Below are positions 54,565-62,837 of a DNA stretch of 64,000 nucleotides, piece after piece (within the stretch, counting starts at the first letter, position 1; the number at the start of each line of letters is the position of its first letter). The notes under the pieces were generated by a model that searched no databases, had not been told where the DNA came from, and saw only the letters and a program-made list of their open reading frames with translations. Source of the stretch: Clostridia bacterium (GTDB lineage: Bacteria > Bacillota > Limnochordia > DTU080 > RSA5). The stretch spans positions 1 to 64,000 of the forward strand of contig PKEX01000017.1 of the NCBI GenBank assembly GCA_002919235.1. The letters are read 5' to 3'. Both the position numbers and the translations under genes were made by a program.

Positions 54565-56355
54565 CTAGAGGGAGCTCTCGGGACGCTCCGGCGGCCGGGC
54601 GCCGAGGCGCTCCGGCAGATGGGGGTCGGGCGTCACGAAGAGTGTCCGCTGGTGGTCGTAGATCACCATCCCGGGCTTGGCGCCCCGGGGCTTGCGCACG
54701 TAGCGGCGGAACGTATAGTCCACGGGGACGTTGGCGGAATCCCGGGCCTTGCTGTAGAGGGCCGCGAGGACTGCCGCTTCGAGAAGGGTCTGCTCAGGCA
54801 CGTCCTTCCCGCCGGTTTGGACAATCACGTGGGCGCCCGGAATCCCCTGGGCGTGGAGCCAGAGGTCGTCTCCCCGGGCCATCTGCATCGTGACCAGGTC
54901 GTTTTGCCGGTTGTTCCGGCCGACCACGATGCGAAAGCCGTCGGAGGACGTCCACGTCAACGGGGAGGAGGCGGCGGCTTGCGCCTTGGCGCGCGGTTTA
55001 TGCCCGGGCCCCGTTCTCTCGGGAAGGTATCCTTCCCGCCGCAGTTCCTCTTCTACCTCTTCCAGTTCTGCCGGGCTTTCACTGAGCTCCAGCGCGGTCT
55101 TGACGCTCTCCAGGTACGCTCGCTCGGAGCGGGAAGCCTCGAGCTGGGCGGCCGCCTTCTCCAAGGTTTTCTTGGCCTTCTGGTACTTGCGGTAGTACCG
55201 CTGCGCGTTGGCGGCCGGGGTTTCGCTGGGGTCGAGCTCGATGGCGAAGGGCCGGCCGCCGTCGTAGAAATTGGGCAGCTCCACCCGGCTGGCGCCGGGC
55301 TGCACCTCGTGCAGGTACGACATGAGGAGATCGCCGGCGGTCCGGTATTCGTCGGCCCGCCGCGCCGCCTCCACCTCTTGCTGCTGGAGTTGGATCTTGC
55401 GGTCCAGCCGGCGCAGGTGCTGGTCCACTGCGGCCGCGAGGCGCTTTTGCTCCCGGCGAAAGCGTTCGCCGGCGGCCCGCCGCCGGTAGACCCAGTCCAC
55501 CAGCTGGTTCACGGACGGAAATCGCCGGCAGGCTCCCTCGACGGTGAGGAGTGGAAGGAGCCAAAACTCCACCCGTTCTCCCGCGTCCACGGCGCACGGT
55601 TCGGCGCGGCCCGGCTCGAGCGCCTGGACCACCTCGCGGAAGGCCTGGTACAGCTTGGGGACGTCACCGGGCGCCAGCGCCTCCCGGGTGACCCCGGGAT
55701 CCAGCCCCGCCCTGGCGACCACCTCGCGCCCGGCCAGCGGGCTGAATCCCGCCACGTTCTGTGCCAGGACTTCCGCCGGCTTGGCCCCGGCCGGCACCAG
55801 CCGGACCATGCGGTCGAACGCCTCCGGATCCAAAGTCCACGGATCCACCCGCTCCTGGGCCGGCGGCGGGAGATACGGCCGGGCGGGCAGGAGCTCCCGG
55901 TGCCGGTTCACGTCGCCGGGCACCCGCTTCATGGCGTCGAGGATGCGGCCTTCATCGTCCGTGAGGATCACGTTGCTGTGGCGCCCCATGATTTCGACGT
56001 AGAGGTGCCGCCGGGTGCGTTCGCCGGCGTCGCCCCGGCCGTCCACCACCAGTTCCAGGACGCGCTCTAGCGGAGGCTGGCGGATCCCGGCGACGCGGCC
56101 GGGAACGAGATGCTTGCGCAGCAGCGCGCAAAAGGCCGGCGGCGCCAGCGGGTTTTCGGGATCTTCCCCGGTGAGGTGCACCCGGGCCAGCGAGGGGTCG
56201 ATGGAAATGGCTAACCGGTAGGTCTTCCCCGGCTGGCGCAGCTGGAGGACGAGGTCGGTGGGGCTGGGCTGGAAAACGCCTTGGATCCGGGCGTTCTTCA
56301 GCGAGCCGGCCAGCTCTTGGACGAGGGCCGTGAAGACGAGGCCGTCGATGGGCAT
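54565..56355 (-). CDS. rqcH: Ribosome quality-control protein RqcH (NFACT/FbpA family)
   Basis: RqcH binds stalled 50S subunits carrying nascent chains and recruits tRNA-Ala to add C-terminal alanine tails. The 596-residue protein has the NFACT-N domain (MPIDGLVFTALVQELAGSLK, IMGRHSNVILTD), a long coiled coil of about residues 290-440, and the NFACT-R domain (IVVGRNNRQNDLVTMQMARG, DDLWLHAQGIPGAHVIVQTG). Older annotations call it fibronectin-binding protein. It converges with purD and is divergent from the TPR gene. Confidence 0.92.
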   Translation of the reverse strand: MPIDGLVFTALVQELAGSLKNARIQGVFQPSPTDLVLQLRQPGKTYRLAISIDPSLARVHLTGEDPENPLAPPAFCALLRKHLVPGRVAGIRQPPLERVLELVVDGRGDAGERTRRHLYVEIMGRHSNVILTDDEGRILDAMKRVPGDVNRHRELLPARPYLPPPAQERVDPWTLDPEAFDRMVRLVPAGAKPAEVLAQNVAGFSPLAGREVVARAGLDPGVTREALAPGDVPKLYQAFREVVQALEPGRAEPCAVDAGERVEFWLLPLLTVEGACRRFPSVNQLVDWVYRRRAAGERFRREQKRLAAAVDQHLRRLDRKIQLQQQEVEAARRADEYRTAGDLLMSYLHEVQPGASRVELPNFYDGGRPFAIELDPSETPAANAQRYYRKYQKAKKTLEKAAAQLEASRSERAYLESVKTALELSESPAELEEVEEELRREGYLPERTGPGHKPRAKAQAAASSPLTWTSSDGFRIVVGRNNRQNDLVTMQMARGDDLWLHAQGIPGAHVIVQTGGKDVPEQTLLEAAVLAALYSKARDSANVPVDYTFRRYVRKPRGAKPGMVIYDHQRTLFVTPDPHLPERLGARPPERPESSL

Positions 56356-56519
56356 GCTGCTGTTCCCGCCTTTCGCTTCTGGCGCCCGCGGCGCCCGGGT
56401 GCCGCCGGCCGCAGGGCATCACGAAGTATAACAAATGGGACCAACAGGGCGCAATGCCAGGAAGCGGCGGCGCCGGTGTGGAAATGGGGACGTGCACGCC
56501 AGACGGGAGGCGAGCGCGG

Positions 56520-57404
56520 ATGATGCGGGAAAACAGGGCGCGCAGGCTCAGAGCTTGGATCGTGGCGGCGGCATTCGCCTTGGCCCTTTGGGCCGGCGGA
56601 GCCGTCGACCACGGGGAAACGCTGGCACAAGGCCAAGGCCGGAGCTCCGGCCGGGACGGGCTGGACGGTTTGGAGCTGGCGTTCCGCTATGTGACGGTGG
56701 GTTGGCTCGACTGGGCCGCGGTGCAGCTGGCCGAAACCGCGGGGATGCAGCCGGAGAGCGAGACGCTGGTGTTGCTGGGTATGGTCCAGCAGGCCATGGG
56801 CCGGAGCGCTGCGGCTCTGGACGCCTACCGGCAGGGCGCCGAACTCGCCCGCGACCCGCGCGCCCGCAGCGCCGCGCTGGCGCTGGCGGGGATGCTCTTT
56901 ATCCAGGAGGGACGGCTCTCCGAGGCCGGCGACGTCCTGGCCCGGGCTCTGGAGCTCTCCCCCACGAGCGCCCAGGCCATGTTCGGCCTGGGAACCATCG
57001 CCGAACAGCGGTCGCTTCCCGACGAGGCCGTCCGCTGGTACGAGGAGGCGGCCCAGGCTTCGCCCGAGTGGATCCAGCCGGTGATCCGGGCTTCATCCCT
57101 TCACAACGCGGCCGGCCGGCACGGAAGGGCGCTGAAGCTCCTGCGCCGGGCCGAGTCCCTGGGCACGTGGAACGCCGAGTTTCACTACCAGCTAGCCCTG
57201 GGTTACGAAGGGCTGATGCGGGCGGCGGGCGAGGGGCGGCTGGACGCGGACGACGCCGAGCTCCTCAAGGAGCTGGGCGCCGGGCCTCTCGCCGAGGACG
57301 TGCGGCTGCGGGAACTGGCTCTCCACGCTGCGGACCGGGCGCTCCAGCTCCAACCCGGGCACAGGGGCGCCGAAGAGCTTCTCGCCCGGTTGTCCCAGAC
57401 GTGA
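56520..57404 (+). CDS. Exported TPR-repeat protein
   Basis: The 294-residue protein starts with a signal or anchor sequence (LRAWIVAAAFALALWAGGAV) followed by four or five tetratricopeptide-like repeats, clearest at MGRSAAALDAYRQGAELARD, EGRLSEAGDVLARALELSPT and PDEAVRWYEEAAQASPEW. TPR domains hold protein partners; the partner is unknown. The ATG pair at 56520/56523 follows GGGAGG by about 9 bases. A P-type ATPase gene begins 100 bases downstream, but I see no functional link. Confidence 0.75.
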   Translation: MMRENRARRLRAWIVAAAFALALWAGGAVDHGETLAQGQGRSSGRDGLDGLELAFRYVTVGWLDWAAVQLAETAGMQPESETLVLLGMVQQAMGRSAAALDAYRQGAELARDPRARSAALALAGMLFIQEGRLSEAGDVLARALELSPTSAQAMFGLGTIAEQRSLPDEAVRWYEEAAQASPEWIQPVIRASSLHNAAGRHGRALKLLRRAESLGTWNAEFHYQLALGYEGLMRAAGEGRLDADDAELLKELGAGPLAEDVRLRELALHAADRALQLQPGHRGAEELLARLSQT

Positions 57405-57504
57405 CCCACGGCAGGTATGGATTGGCGCCGGAGGTCATACCCATTGGTGACGCCGGCCCACGGCGTCGATCGACGGCGGCCCCCGCAGGCCGCCTCCCGG
57501 TGGG

Positions 57505-60255
57505 GTGGACTTTCCGGCGATGGAACGGCCTTGGCATGCCCGTTCATTGGACGAAATCCTTGCCGAGCTCCGCGTGGATCCCGAGCGCGGCCTCGACCCC
57601 GGTGAGGCCCGCCGGCGCCTGGCCGAGCACGGCCCCAACAAGCTGCCCGGTGCCCGGGAGCCCGGCCTCCTTTCCGTCTTTTTCTCCCAGTTCAAGGACA
57701 TCGTGGTCCTGGTGCTGATCGGAGCGGCGTGCATCTCCGCCGCCCTGGGCGAAGCGGCGGACGCCGCAGCGGTGCTGTCCATCGTCATCCTCAACGCGGC
57801 GCTGGGCTGCGCGATCGAATACCGCGCCGGGCGCTCTCTCGCCGCGCTGAAGGCGATGGCCGCCCCTATCGCCACCGTCCGCCGGGGCGGGCAGGTGGTG
57901 CGGGTCCGCGCCGAGGAACTGGTCCCCGGGGATGTCGTGCTGCTCAAGGAGGGCGACCGGGTCCCGGCCGACGCCCGCCTGTTCAAGGCCGCTGCCCTGG
58001 GAGTGGACGAAAGCCCGCTCACCGGCGAGTCGATCCCGGCCGGCAAGGACCCCGCGTGGCAGGGGAGCCCCGAGGCCCCGCTGGCTGAACGGCGGAACAT
58101 GCTCTACATGGGGACCGCCGTCGTGCGGGGCAGGGCCGAAGGCGTGGTGGTGGCGACGGGCATCGCCACGCAGCTGGGCGACGTCGCGAGCATGATCGGT
58201 GAGAGCGGCGAAGAGCCGACGCCGCTCCAGCGGCGCCTGGCGCAGCTGGGCCGGGTGCTGGTGGGAGCCTGCCTGGCCGTGGTGGGAGTCGTCGTGGCCG
58301 CGGGGATTGCCGGGGGCGCTGGCGCGTACCAGATGTTTCTCACGGGCACCAGCCTGGCGGTGGCCGCCATTCCCGAAGGGCTTCCCGCCGTGGTCACCGT
58401 CGCCCTGGCCCTGGGCGTGCAGCGGATGATCCGCCAAAGGGCCATCGTCCGGAGGCTGCCTGCGGTGGAAACCCTGGGGTGCGCGACGGTCATCTGTTCG
58501 GACAAGACCGGCACGCTGACCCGCAGCGAGATGACCGTGGTAAAGCTCGTCCTCCCCGGCGTCGAACTGGACGTGACCGGCAGCGGCTACGAGCCGACGG
58601 GGGAGTTTCGCTCGGGCGGCGCGGCGGTGGACCTGGGCGAGCCGGGGCTTCGCCGGGCCCTCCTCGCCGGCGTCTTCTGCAACGACGCTCGCCTGGAGAG
58701 GAGCTCTGCTGCCGGGAGCAGGGAATGGCGGGTGCTGGGCGATCCCACGGAGGGAGCCCTTCTGGTCGCCGCTCGGAAAGCCGGCATCGACCCGCAGGCG
58801 CTGGTTCGCCGCCACCCGCGGGTGGCCGAGGTGCCCTTTGACTCGGACCGCAAGCGCATGAGCGTGGTGGTCCGGGAAGGGGGCGGCTTCGCGGTCTACG
58901 TCAAGGGCGCGCCCGACGTGGTTCTCCCGCGCTGCCGGCGCGCGTTGAGGGACGGGAAGTACGAGCCGCTGACGCCGGGAGAGCGGGAACGCCTGCGGCT
59001 GGCGGCGGAGCGGATGGCAGCCGGCGCCCTGCGCGTGCTGGCCTTGGCCTACCGGCCCCTGGGGGAGGGCGAACTTTCGGGCGAAGGACCTCCCCGGCCG
59101 GACCGGCTCGAGGCGGACCTGATTTTCCTGGGCCTTGCCGGGATGATGGACCCGCCCAGGCCCGAGGCGGCCCGGGCCGTGGCGGAGGCCCGCCGCGCGG
59201 GCATCATCACCCTCATGCTGACCGGGGATCACCCGCGCACCGCCGAGGCCATCGCCTCCCAGCTGGGGTTCGACCGGACCCGTGCCGTCAGCGGCGACGA
59301 GATCGACGCCATGGACGACCGGCGGTTGGCCCAGGCTTTGCGGGACCACCGGGTCTTTGCCCGGGTCTCGCCCCGGCACAAGCTGCGCATCGTCCGGGCG
59401 CTCAAGGCTCAGGGGCACGTCGTGGCCATGACCGGCGACGGTGTCAACGATGCCCCTGCCGTGAAGGAGGCGGACATCGGGGTGGCCATGGGCCGCTCCG
59501 GGACCGACGTCACCCGGGAGGCGGCCGCGATGGTGCTGGCCGACGACAACTACGCCACGCTGGTGGCCGCCGTGCGGGAAGGCCGGGGGATCTACGACAA
59601 CATCCGCAAGTTCATCCGCTACCTCCTGGCCTGCAATACCGGCGAGGTGCTCTCCATGCTGTTCGCAGCCCTGGCGGGCATGCCGATGCCGCTTCTTCCC
59701 CTGCAAATCCTGTGGGTGAACCTGGTGACGGACGGCCTGCCGGCCATCGCGCTGGGTGTCGATCCCCCCGAAGCGGACGTGATGCGCCGGCCTCCCCGGG
59801 ATCCCGGGGAAGGGGTGTTCGCCCGCGGGCTTCACGTGAAGATCGCCGTCCGGGGCACCCTCATCGGGCTGGCCACCATCGCGGCGTTCGCCCTGGGCCG
59901 GAGCGCCGCCCCCGCCGGCGTCGATCCCCTGGCGTACGCCCGGACCCTGGCCTTCAGCACCCTGGTCGGCTCCCAGCTGGTCTACGTCTTCCAGTGCCGC
60001 TCCGAGCGGCGGCGGCTGCACGAGCTGGGCCTGTTGGACAACGCCTGGCTGGTCGCGGCCGTGGCGGTGTCGGCGGCGATGCACCTCGCGGTGATCTACG
60101 TCCCCGCCTTGTCGCGGCTCTTTGAAACAGTGCCGCTCTCCACAGCCGACTGGGCGCTGGTGCTCTTCCTCTCAGGGTGGAGCCAGGCGCTGGAGAGCCT
60201 TCTGGCCAAGGCGCGCCGGGTCGTCTTGAGGAGGATATCGATGGTGCGCGTCTAA
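57505..60255 (+). CDS. Calcium-transporting P-type ATPase (P2A)
   Basis: The 916-residue pump probably exports Ca2+. It has the N-terminal cation ATPase domain (ARSLDEILAELRVDPERGL), the TGES actuator motif (DESPLTGESIPAGK), helix M4 with AIPEGLPAV near residue 290, the phosphorylated Asp333 in DKTGTLT, the nucleotide-binding DSDRKRMSVVV and VYVKGAPD, hinge TGDGVNDAPA, M5 with CNTGEVLS near 711 and M6 with WVNLVTDGLPA near 740. The Glu/Asn/Asp set in M4-M6 fits SERCA-like calcium pumps. The start is probably GTG at 57505; the ATG at 57520 is possible. Confidence 0.9.
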   Translation: MDFPAMERPWHARSLDEILAELRVDPERGLDPGEARRRLAEHGPNKLPGAREPGLLSVFFSQFKDIVVLVLIGAACISAALGEAADAAAVLSIVILNAALGCAIEYRAGRSLAALKAMAAPIATVRRGGQVVRVRAEELVPGDVVLLKEGDRVPADARLFKAAALGVDESPLTGESIPAGKDPAWQGSPEAPLAERRNMLYMGTAVVRGRAEGVVVATGIATQLGDVASMIGESGEEPTPLQRRLAQLGRVLVGACLAVVGVVVAAGIAGGAGAYQMFLTGTSLAVAAIPEGLPAVVTVALALGVQRMIRQRAIVRRLPAVETLGCATVICSDKTGTLTRSEMTVVKLVLPGVELDVTGSGYEPTGEFRSGGAAVDLGEPGLRRALLAGVFCNDARLERSSAAGSREWRVLGDPTEGALLVAARKAGIDPQALVRRHPRVAEVPFDSDRKRMSVVVREGGGFAVYVKGAPDVVLPRCRRALRDGKYEPLTPGERERLRLAAERMAAGALRVLALAYRPLGEGELSGEGPPRPDRLEADLIFLGLAGMMDPPRPEAARAVAEARRAGIITLMLTGDHPRTAEAIASQLGFDRTRAVSGDEIDAMDDRRLAQALRDHRVFARVSPRHKLRIVRALKAQGHVVAMTGDGVNDAPAVKEADIGVAMGRSGTDVTREAAAMVLADDNYATLVAAVREGRGIYDNIRKFIRYLLACNTGEVLSMLFAALAGMPMPLLPLQILWVNLVTDGLPAIALGVDPPEADVMRRPPRDPGEGVFARGLHVKIAVRGTLIGLATIAAFALGRSAAPAGVDPLAYARTLAFSTLVGSQLVYVFQCRSERRRLHELGLLDNAWLVAAVAVSAAMHLAVIYVPALSRLFETVPLSTADWALVLFLSGWSQALESLLAKARRVVLRRISMVRV

Positions 60256-60304
60256 ACCTTGCGCACCAAAACCCCAAACGACTGTCAGGAGGGCGTGGAA
60301 CCCG

Positions 60305-61180
60305 TTGCTCCTCAGCATGACCGGTTACGGCAGCGCCTCGCGCTCCAGCGATGCCTGGGCGGTTAAGGTCGAGGCTCGCTCCGTCAACCACCGCTTCATC
60401 GACGTCGTGGCCAAGCTTCCCAAAGGGTATCAAGCCTTGGAGGAGCGGATCCGGCGGGTCACCGCCGAATACGTCCAGCGTGGACGGGTGGAAATTTTCG
60501 TCACGATAGAGGAATTTCGTACCAAAGAGAGAACGGTCAGGATAGATCCGGGGCTGCTCCGGGGTTACGCTCAGGCCTTTAGGGAAGCGGCTGAGCTCCT
60601 CGGCCGCGACGCCGATCTCGAGGTGGACAAGATCCTCTCTTTTCCGGACGTGCTCGTCGTCGAAGAGCGGGAAGTCGACGTCGACGCCGTCTGGCCCCTG
60701 GTGGAGGAGGCGCTGCGGGAGGCGCTGGAGGGGCTGGCGGCCATGCGGCGAGCCGAAGGGGAGAGGCTGTTCACCGACATCGCACATAGATTGGAAAAAC
60801 TCGAGCAGATTATCCAGCGGATGGAGGAACGGGCGCCGGAGGTGGTGGAGCACTACCGGGCACGCCTTTGGGAACGGGTGAAGGAGTGGCTGGGGGAGCT
60901 CCCGGTGGACGAAAACCGCATGGCGCTGGAGGTAGCCCTCTTCGCCGAGCGGGCCAACATCGACGAGGAGCTCACCCGGGCGCGAAGCCACATCGCCGAG
61001 TTCCTGAACGTGTGCCGGGTGCCCGCGGCCGGCCGGAAGCTGGACTTCCTTCTTCAGGAGTTGAACCGGGAGATCAACACCATCGGCTCCAAGGCCCACG
61101 ACGCCCAGTTGGCCGCTTGGGTCGTCGAAGGGAAGGCCGAAGTCGAAAAGATTCGCGAACAAGTGCAAAATATCGAGTGA
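60305..61180 (+). CDS. yicC: YicC/YloC-family endoribonuclease
   Basis: The 291-residue protein matches YicC-family proteins, recently described as endoribonucleases: SMTGYGSASRSSDAWAVKVE, EARSVNHRFIDVVAKLPKGY, the EALEGLAAMRRAEGERL segment and the closing GRKLDFLLQELNREINTIGS. The start is TTG at 60305, about 9 bases after CAGGAGGGCG. In Bacillus the homologue yloC precedes remA-gmk-rpoZ, as here, but with mihF inserted in between. Confidence 0.92.
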   Translation: MLLSMTGYGSASRSSDAWAVKVEARSVNHRFIDVVAKLPKGYQALEERIRRVTAEYVQRGRVEIFVTIEEFRTKERTVRIDPGLLRGYAQAFREAAELLGRDADLEVDKILSFPDVLVVEEREVDVDAVWPLVEEALREALEGLAAMRRAEGERLFTDIAHRLEKLEQIIQRMEERAPEVVEHYRARLWERVKEWLGELPVDENRMALEVALFAERANIDEELTRARSHIAEFLNVCRVPAAGRKLDFLLQELNREINTIGSKAHDAQLAAWVVEGKAEVEKIREQVQNIE

Positions 61181-61223
61181 TTTTGCCATTGCCGCGAATT
61201 CGCGGCGACTCGGAGGCAAGGAG

Positions 61224-61541
61224 GTGAAACCGGTGGCGCTGCCCAAGCTGACGCTGGACGAGAAGCGCAAGGCGCTGCAAAAGGCCCAGGAGATGAGGAG
61301 CAAGCGGGCGCAGGTGCGCGAGCAGCTCAAGAAAGGGACTCTCACCTTGAGGGAGGTCCTGGAGAGGGCCGATGACGAAGTCATCGGCAAGATGCGCGTG
61401 GCGTATCTCCTGCAGTCGCTGCCCCAGGTGGGCAAGGTGACGTGCCAGAAGATCATGCAGGAGATCGGCATCCACGAGAGCCGCCGCGTGCAAGGGCTTG
61501 GCAAGCGGCAGATCGGCGCGTTGCTCGAAAGGCTGGGGTGA
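61224..61541 (+). CDS. mihF: Integration host factor, actinobacterial type (mIHF)
   Basis: The 105-residue basic protein has the mIHF pattern: LPKLTLDEKRKALQKAQEMR, then a helix-two-turn-helix DNA-binding part (AYLLQSLPQVGKVTCQKIMQ) and GIHESRRVQGLGKRQIGALL. It bends and compacts DNA. It is typical of actinobacteria and some Clostridia-like Bacillota, and unlike the HU/IHF fold of other bacteria. It lies between yicC and remA, behind GGAGGTG. Confidence 0.92.
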   Translation: MKPVALPKLTLDEKRKALQKAQEMRSKRAQVREQLKKGTLTLREVLERADDEVIGKMRVAYLLQSLPQVGKVTCQKIMQEIGIHESRRVQGLGKRQIGALLERLG

Positions 61542-61616
61542 TCCCGCAGCGAGCAGGCGACCCGCATCTCTTACGGGGTGACAAGCGCACGAGACCAAGG
61601 GAGACCCACCAGGAGA

Positions 61617-61886
61617 ATGGCGATCAAGCTGGTGAACATCGGCTTTGGCAACATCGTAGCAGCCCAGCGCATCGTGGCCATCGTCAGCCCCGAGTCGGCC
61701 CCGATCAAACGCATCGTTCAAGAGGCGCGCGATCGGGGCCGTTTGATCGACGCGACGTATGGGCGACGCACTCGGGCTGTCATCATCTGCGATTCGGACC
61801 ACGTCATCCTATCGGCCGTGCTGCCGGAGACCGTCGCCCATCGCCTCCATCTCAGCGAAGGAAGCGAAGCCGACGGTGCGCCGTGA
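61617..61886 (+). CDS. remA: RemA-family extracellular matrix regulator (DUF370)
   Basis: The 89-residue protein starts [20 protein letters not shown] and continues with [40 protein letters not shown], matching RemA. In Bacillus RemA is a DNA-binding activator of biofilm matrix and osmoprotection genes and forms rings that wrap DNA. The ATG at 61617 is just after AGGAG, so the effective site may be GGGAG at 61600. The gene precedes gmk as in most Bacillota. The last ten residues are a short extension. Confidence 0.92.
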   Translation: MAIKLVNIGFGNIVAAQRIVAIVSPESAPIKRIVQEARDRGRLIDATYGRRTRAVIICDSDHVILSAVLPETVAHRLHLSEGSEADGAP

Positions 61887-61946
61887 CGTGTCCCCGCCCG
61901 CGACGCTGCATCCATCGCACTACCCGCCGCTGCAGGAGGAGAGACG

Positions 61947-62555
61947 ATGAAACGCCGGGGTTTCCTCGTGGTGTTGAGCGGCCCCTCAGGAGCCGGTAAG
62001 AACACGCTGCTCAACGCGGTGCTCCCGCGAATTCCCGACCTTAAGTATTCCGTCAGCGCGACGACGCGGCCTCCCCGTCCGGGAGAACGGGACGGGGTCG
62101 ATTATTTCTTCCTCGACGACGCCGCCTTCGACGCCATGATCGCCAGGGACGAGTTCCTGGAATGGGCGGAGTTTGCCGGCTACCGGTACGGCACCCCGCG
62201 GCGCTTCGTCGAGGAGTGCCTCGCTCAAGGGTACGTGGTGATCACCGACGTCGACATCCAGGGCGCGCGGCAGATCAAAGAGAAGATGCCGGACGGCGTG
62301 TTCGTGTTCCTCTTGCCCCCTTCGATGGAGGAACTGCAGCGGCGGCTGGAAAGCCGGGGGACGGAGAGCGCCGAAGCGATCAGCCGGAGGCTCAAGATCG
62401 CGCTTGAAGAAGTGGCAGCAATCGTAGATTATGATTATTGGATCCTCAACAACCATCTGGAGGAGGCCTGCGAACAGCTGGTCTCCATCATCCGGGCCGA
62501 GCGGGCCAGAGTCTGCCGGACTGATTTCAGCACGCTGCCGTTGAAGGGGGAATAG
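61947..62555 (+). CDS. gmk: Guanylate kinase
   Basis: Gmk phosphorylates GMP to GDP. The 202-residue protein has the P-loop VVLSGPSGAGKNTLL (Asn where Gly or Ser is usual after GK), the GMP-binding SVSATTRPPRPGERDGVDYF, and ITDVDIQGARQIKEKMPDGV, FVFLLPPSMEELQRRLESRG. The length is normal. It is followed by rpoZ after 3 bases. Confidence 0.95.
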   Translation: MKRRGFLVVLSGPSGAGKNTLLNAVLPRIPDLKYSVSATTRPPRPGERDGVDYFFLDDAAFDAMIARDEFLEWAEFAGYRYGTPRRFVEECLAQGYVVITDVDIQGARQIKEKMPDGVFVFLLPPSMEELQRRLESRGTESAEAISRRLKIALEEVAAIVDYDYWILNNHLEEACEQLVSIIRAERARVCRTDFSTLPLKGE

Positions 62556-62558
62556 GCG

Positions 62559-62768
62559 ATGATGAAGCAACCTCCCTTGGAACTGCTGCGCGACAAGGTC
62601 GATAGCCGTTACAGCCTGGTGGTCACCGCCGCCAAGCGGGCGCGGCAGCTCCTGGAAGGCGCGCCCCGCCTGGTGGAAGTGGATTCTAACAAGCCCGTCA
62701 CCATCGCCCTGCAAGAGCTGGCCCAGGACAAGCTGGTATTTGAGCGGACCCGCACCGGGATCAAGTAA
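62559..62768 (+). CDS. rpoZ: RNA polymerase omega subunit
   Basis: The 69-residue protein promotes folding and assembly of the beta' subunit. It has the core pattern LLRDKVDSRYSLVVTAAKRA and KPVTIALQELAQDKL, common to short omega proteins of Bacillota. It directly follows gmk, as usual. A small hairpin with a T-rich tail follows, before priA. Confidence 0.93.
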   Translation: MMKQPPLELLRDKVDSRYSLVVTAAKRARQLLEGAPRLVEVDSNKPVTIALQELAQDKLVFERTRTGIK

Positions 62769-62798
62769 GACGGTGAGCAGCTCATGGACGCCGCGCGG

Positions 62799-62826
62799 AG
62801 CAGCCCTGACCAGGGCTGCTTCTTTG
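62799..62826 (+). terminator. Terminator-like hairpin between rpoZ and priA
   Basis: AGCAGCCCT (62799-62807) and AGGGCTGCT (62812-62820) pair perfectly over 9 bp with a 4-base loop, followed by TCTTT. It may reduce read-through into priA. Confidence 0.6.
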
Positions 62827-62837
62827 TGACGGGGACC

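Noticed and set aside
62784-62837. ATG start for priA at 62784
   Set aside because: The first residues would be encoded by a terminator-like hairpin and do not resemble PriA; the family match begins at the GTG near 62838.
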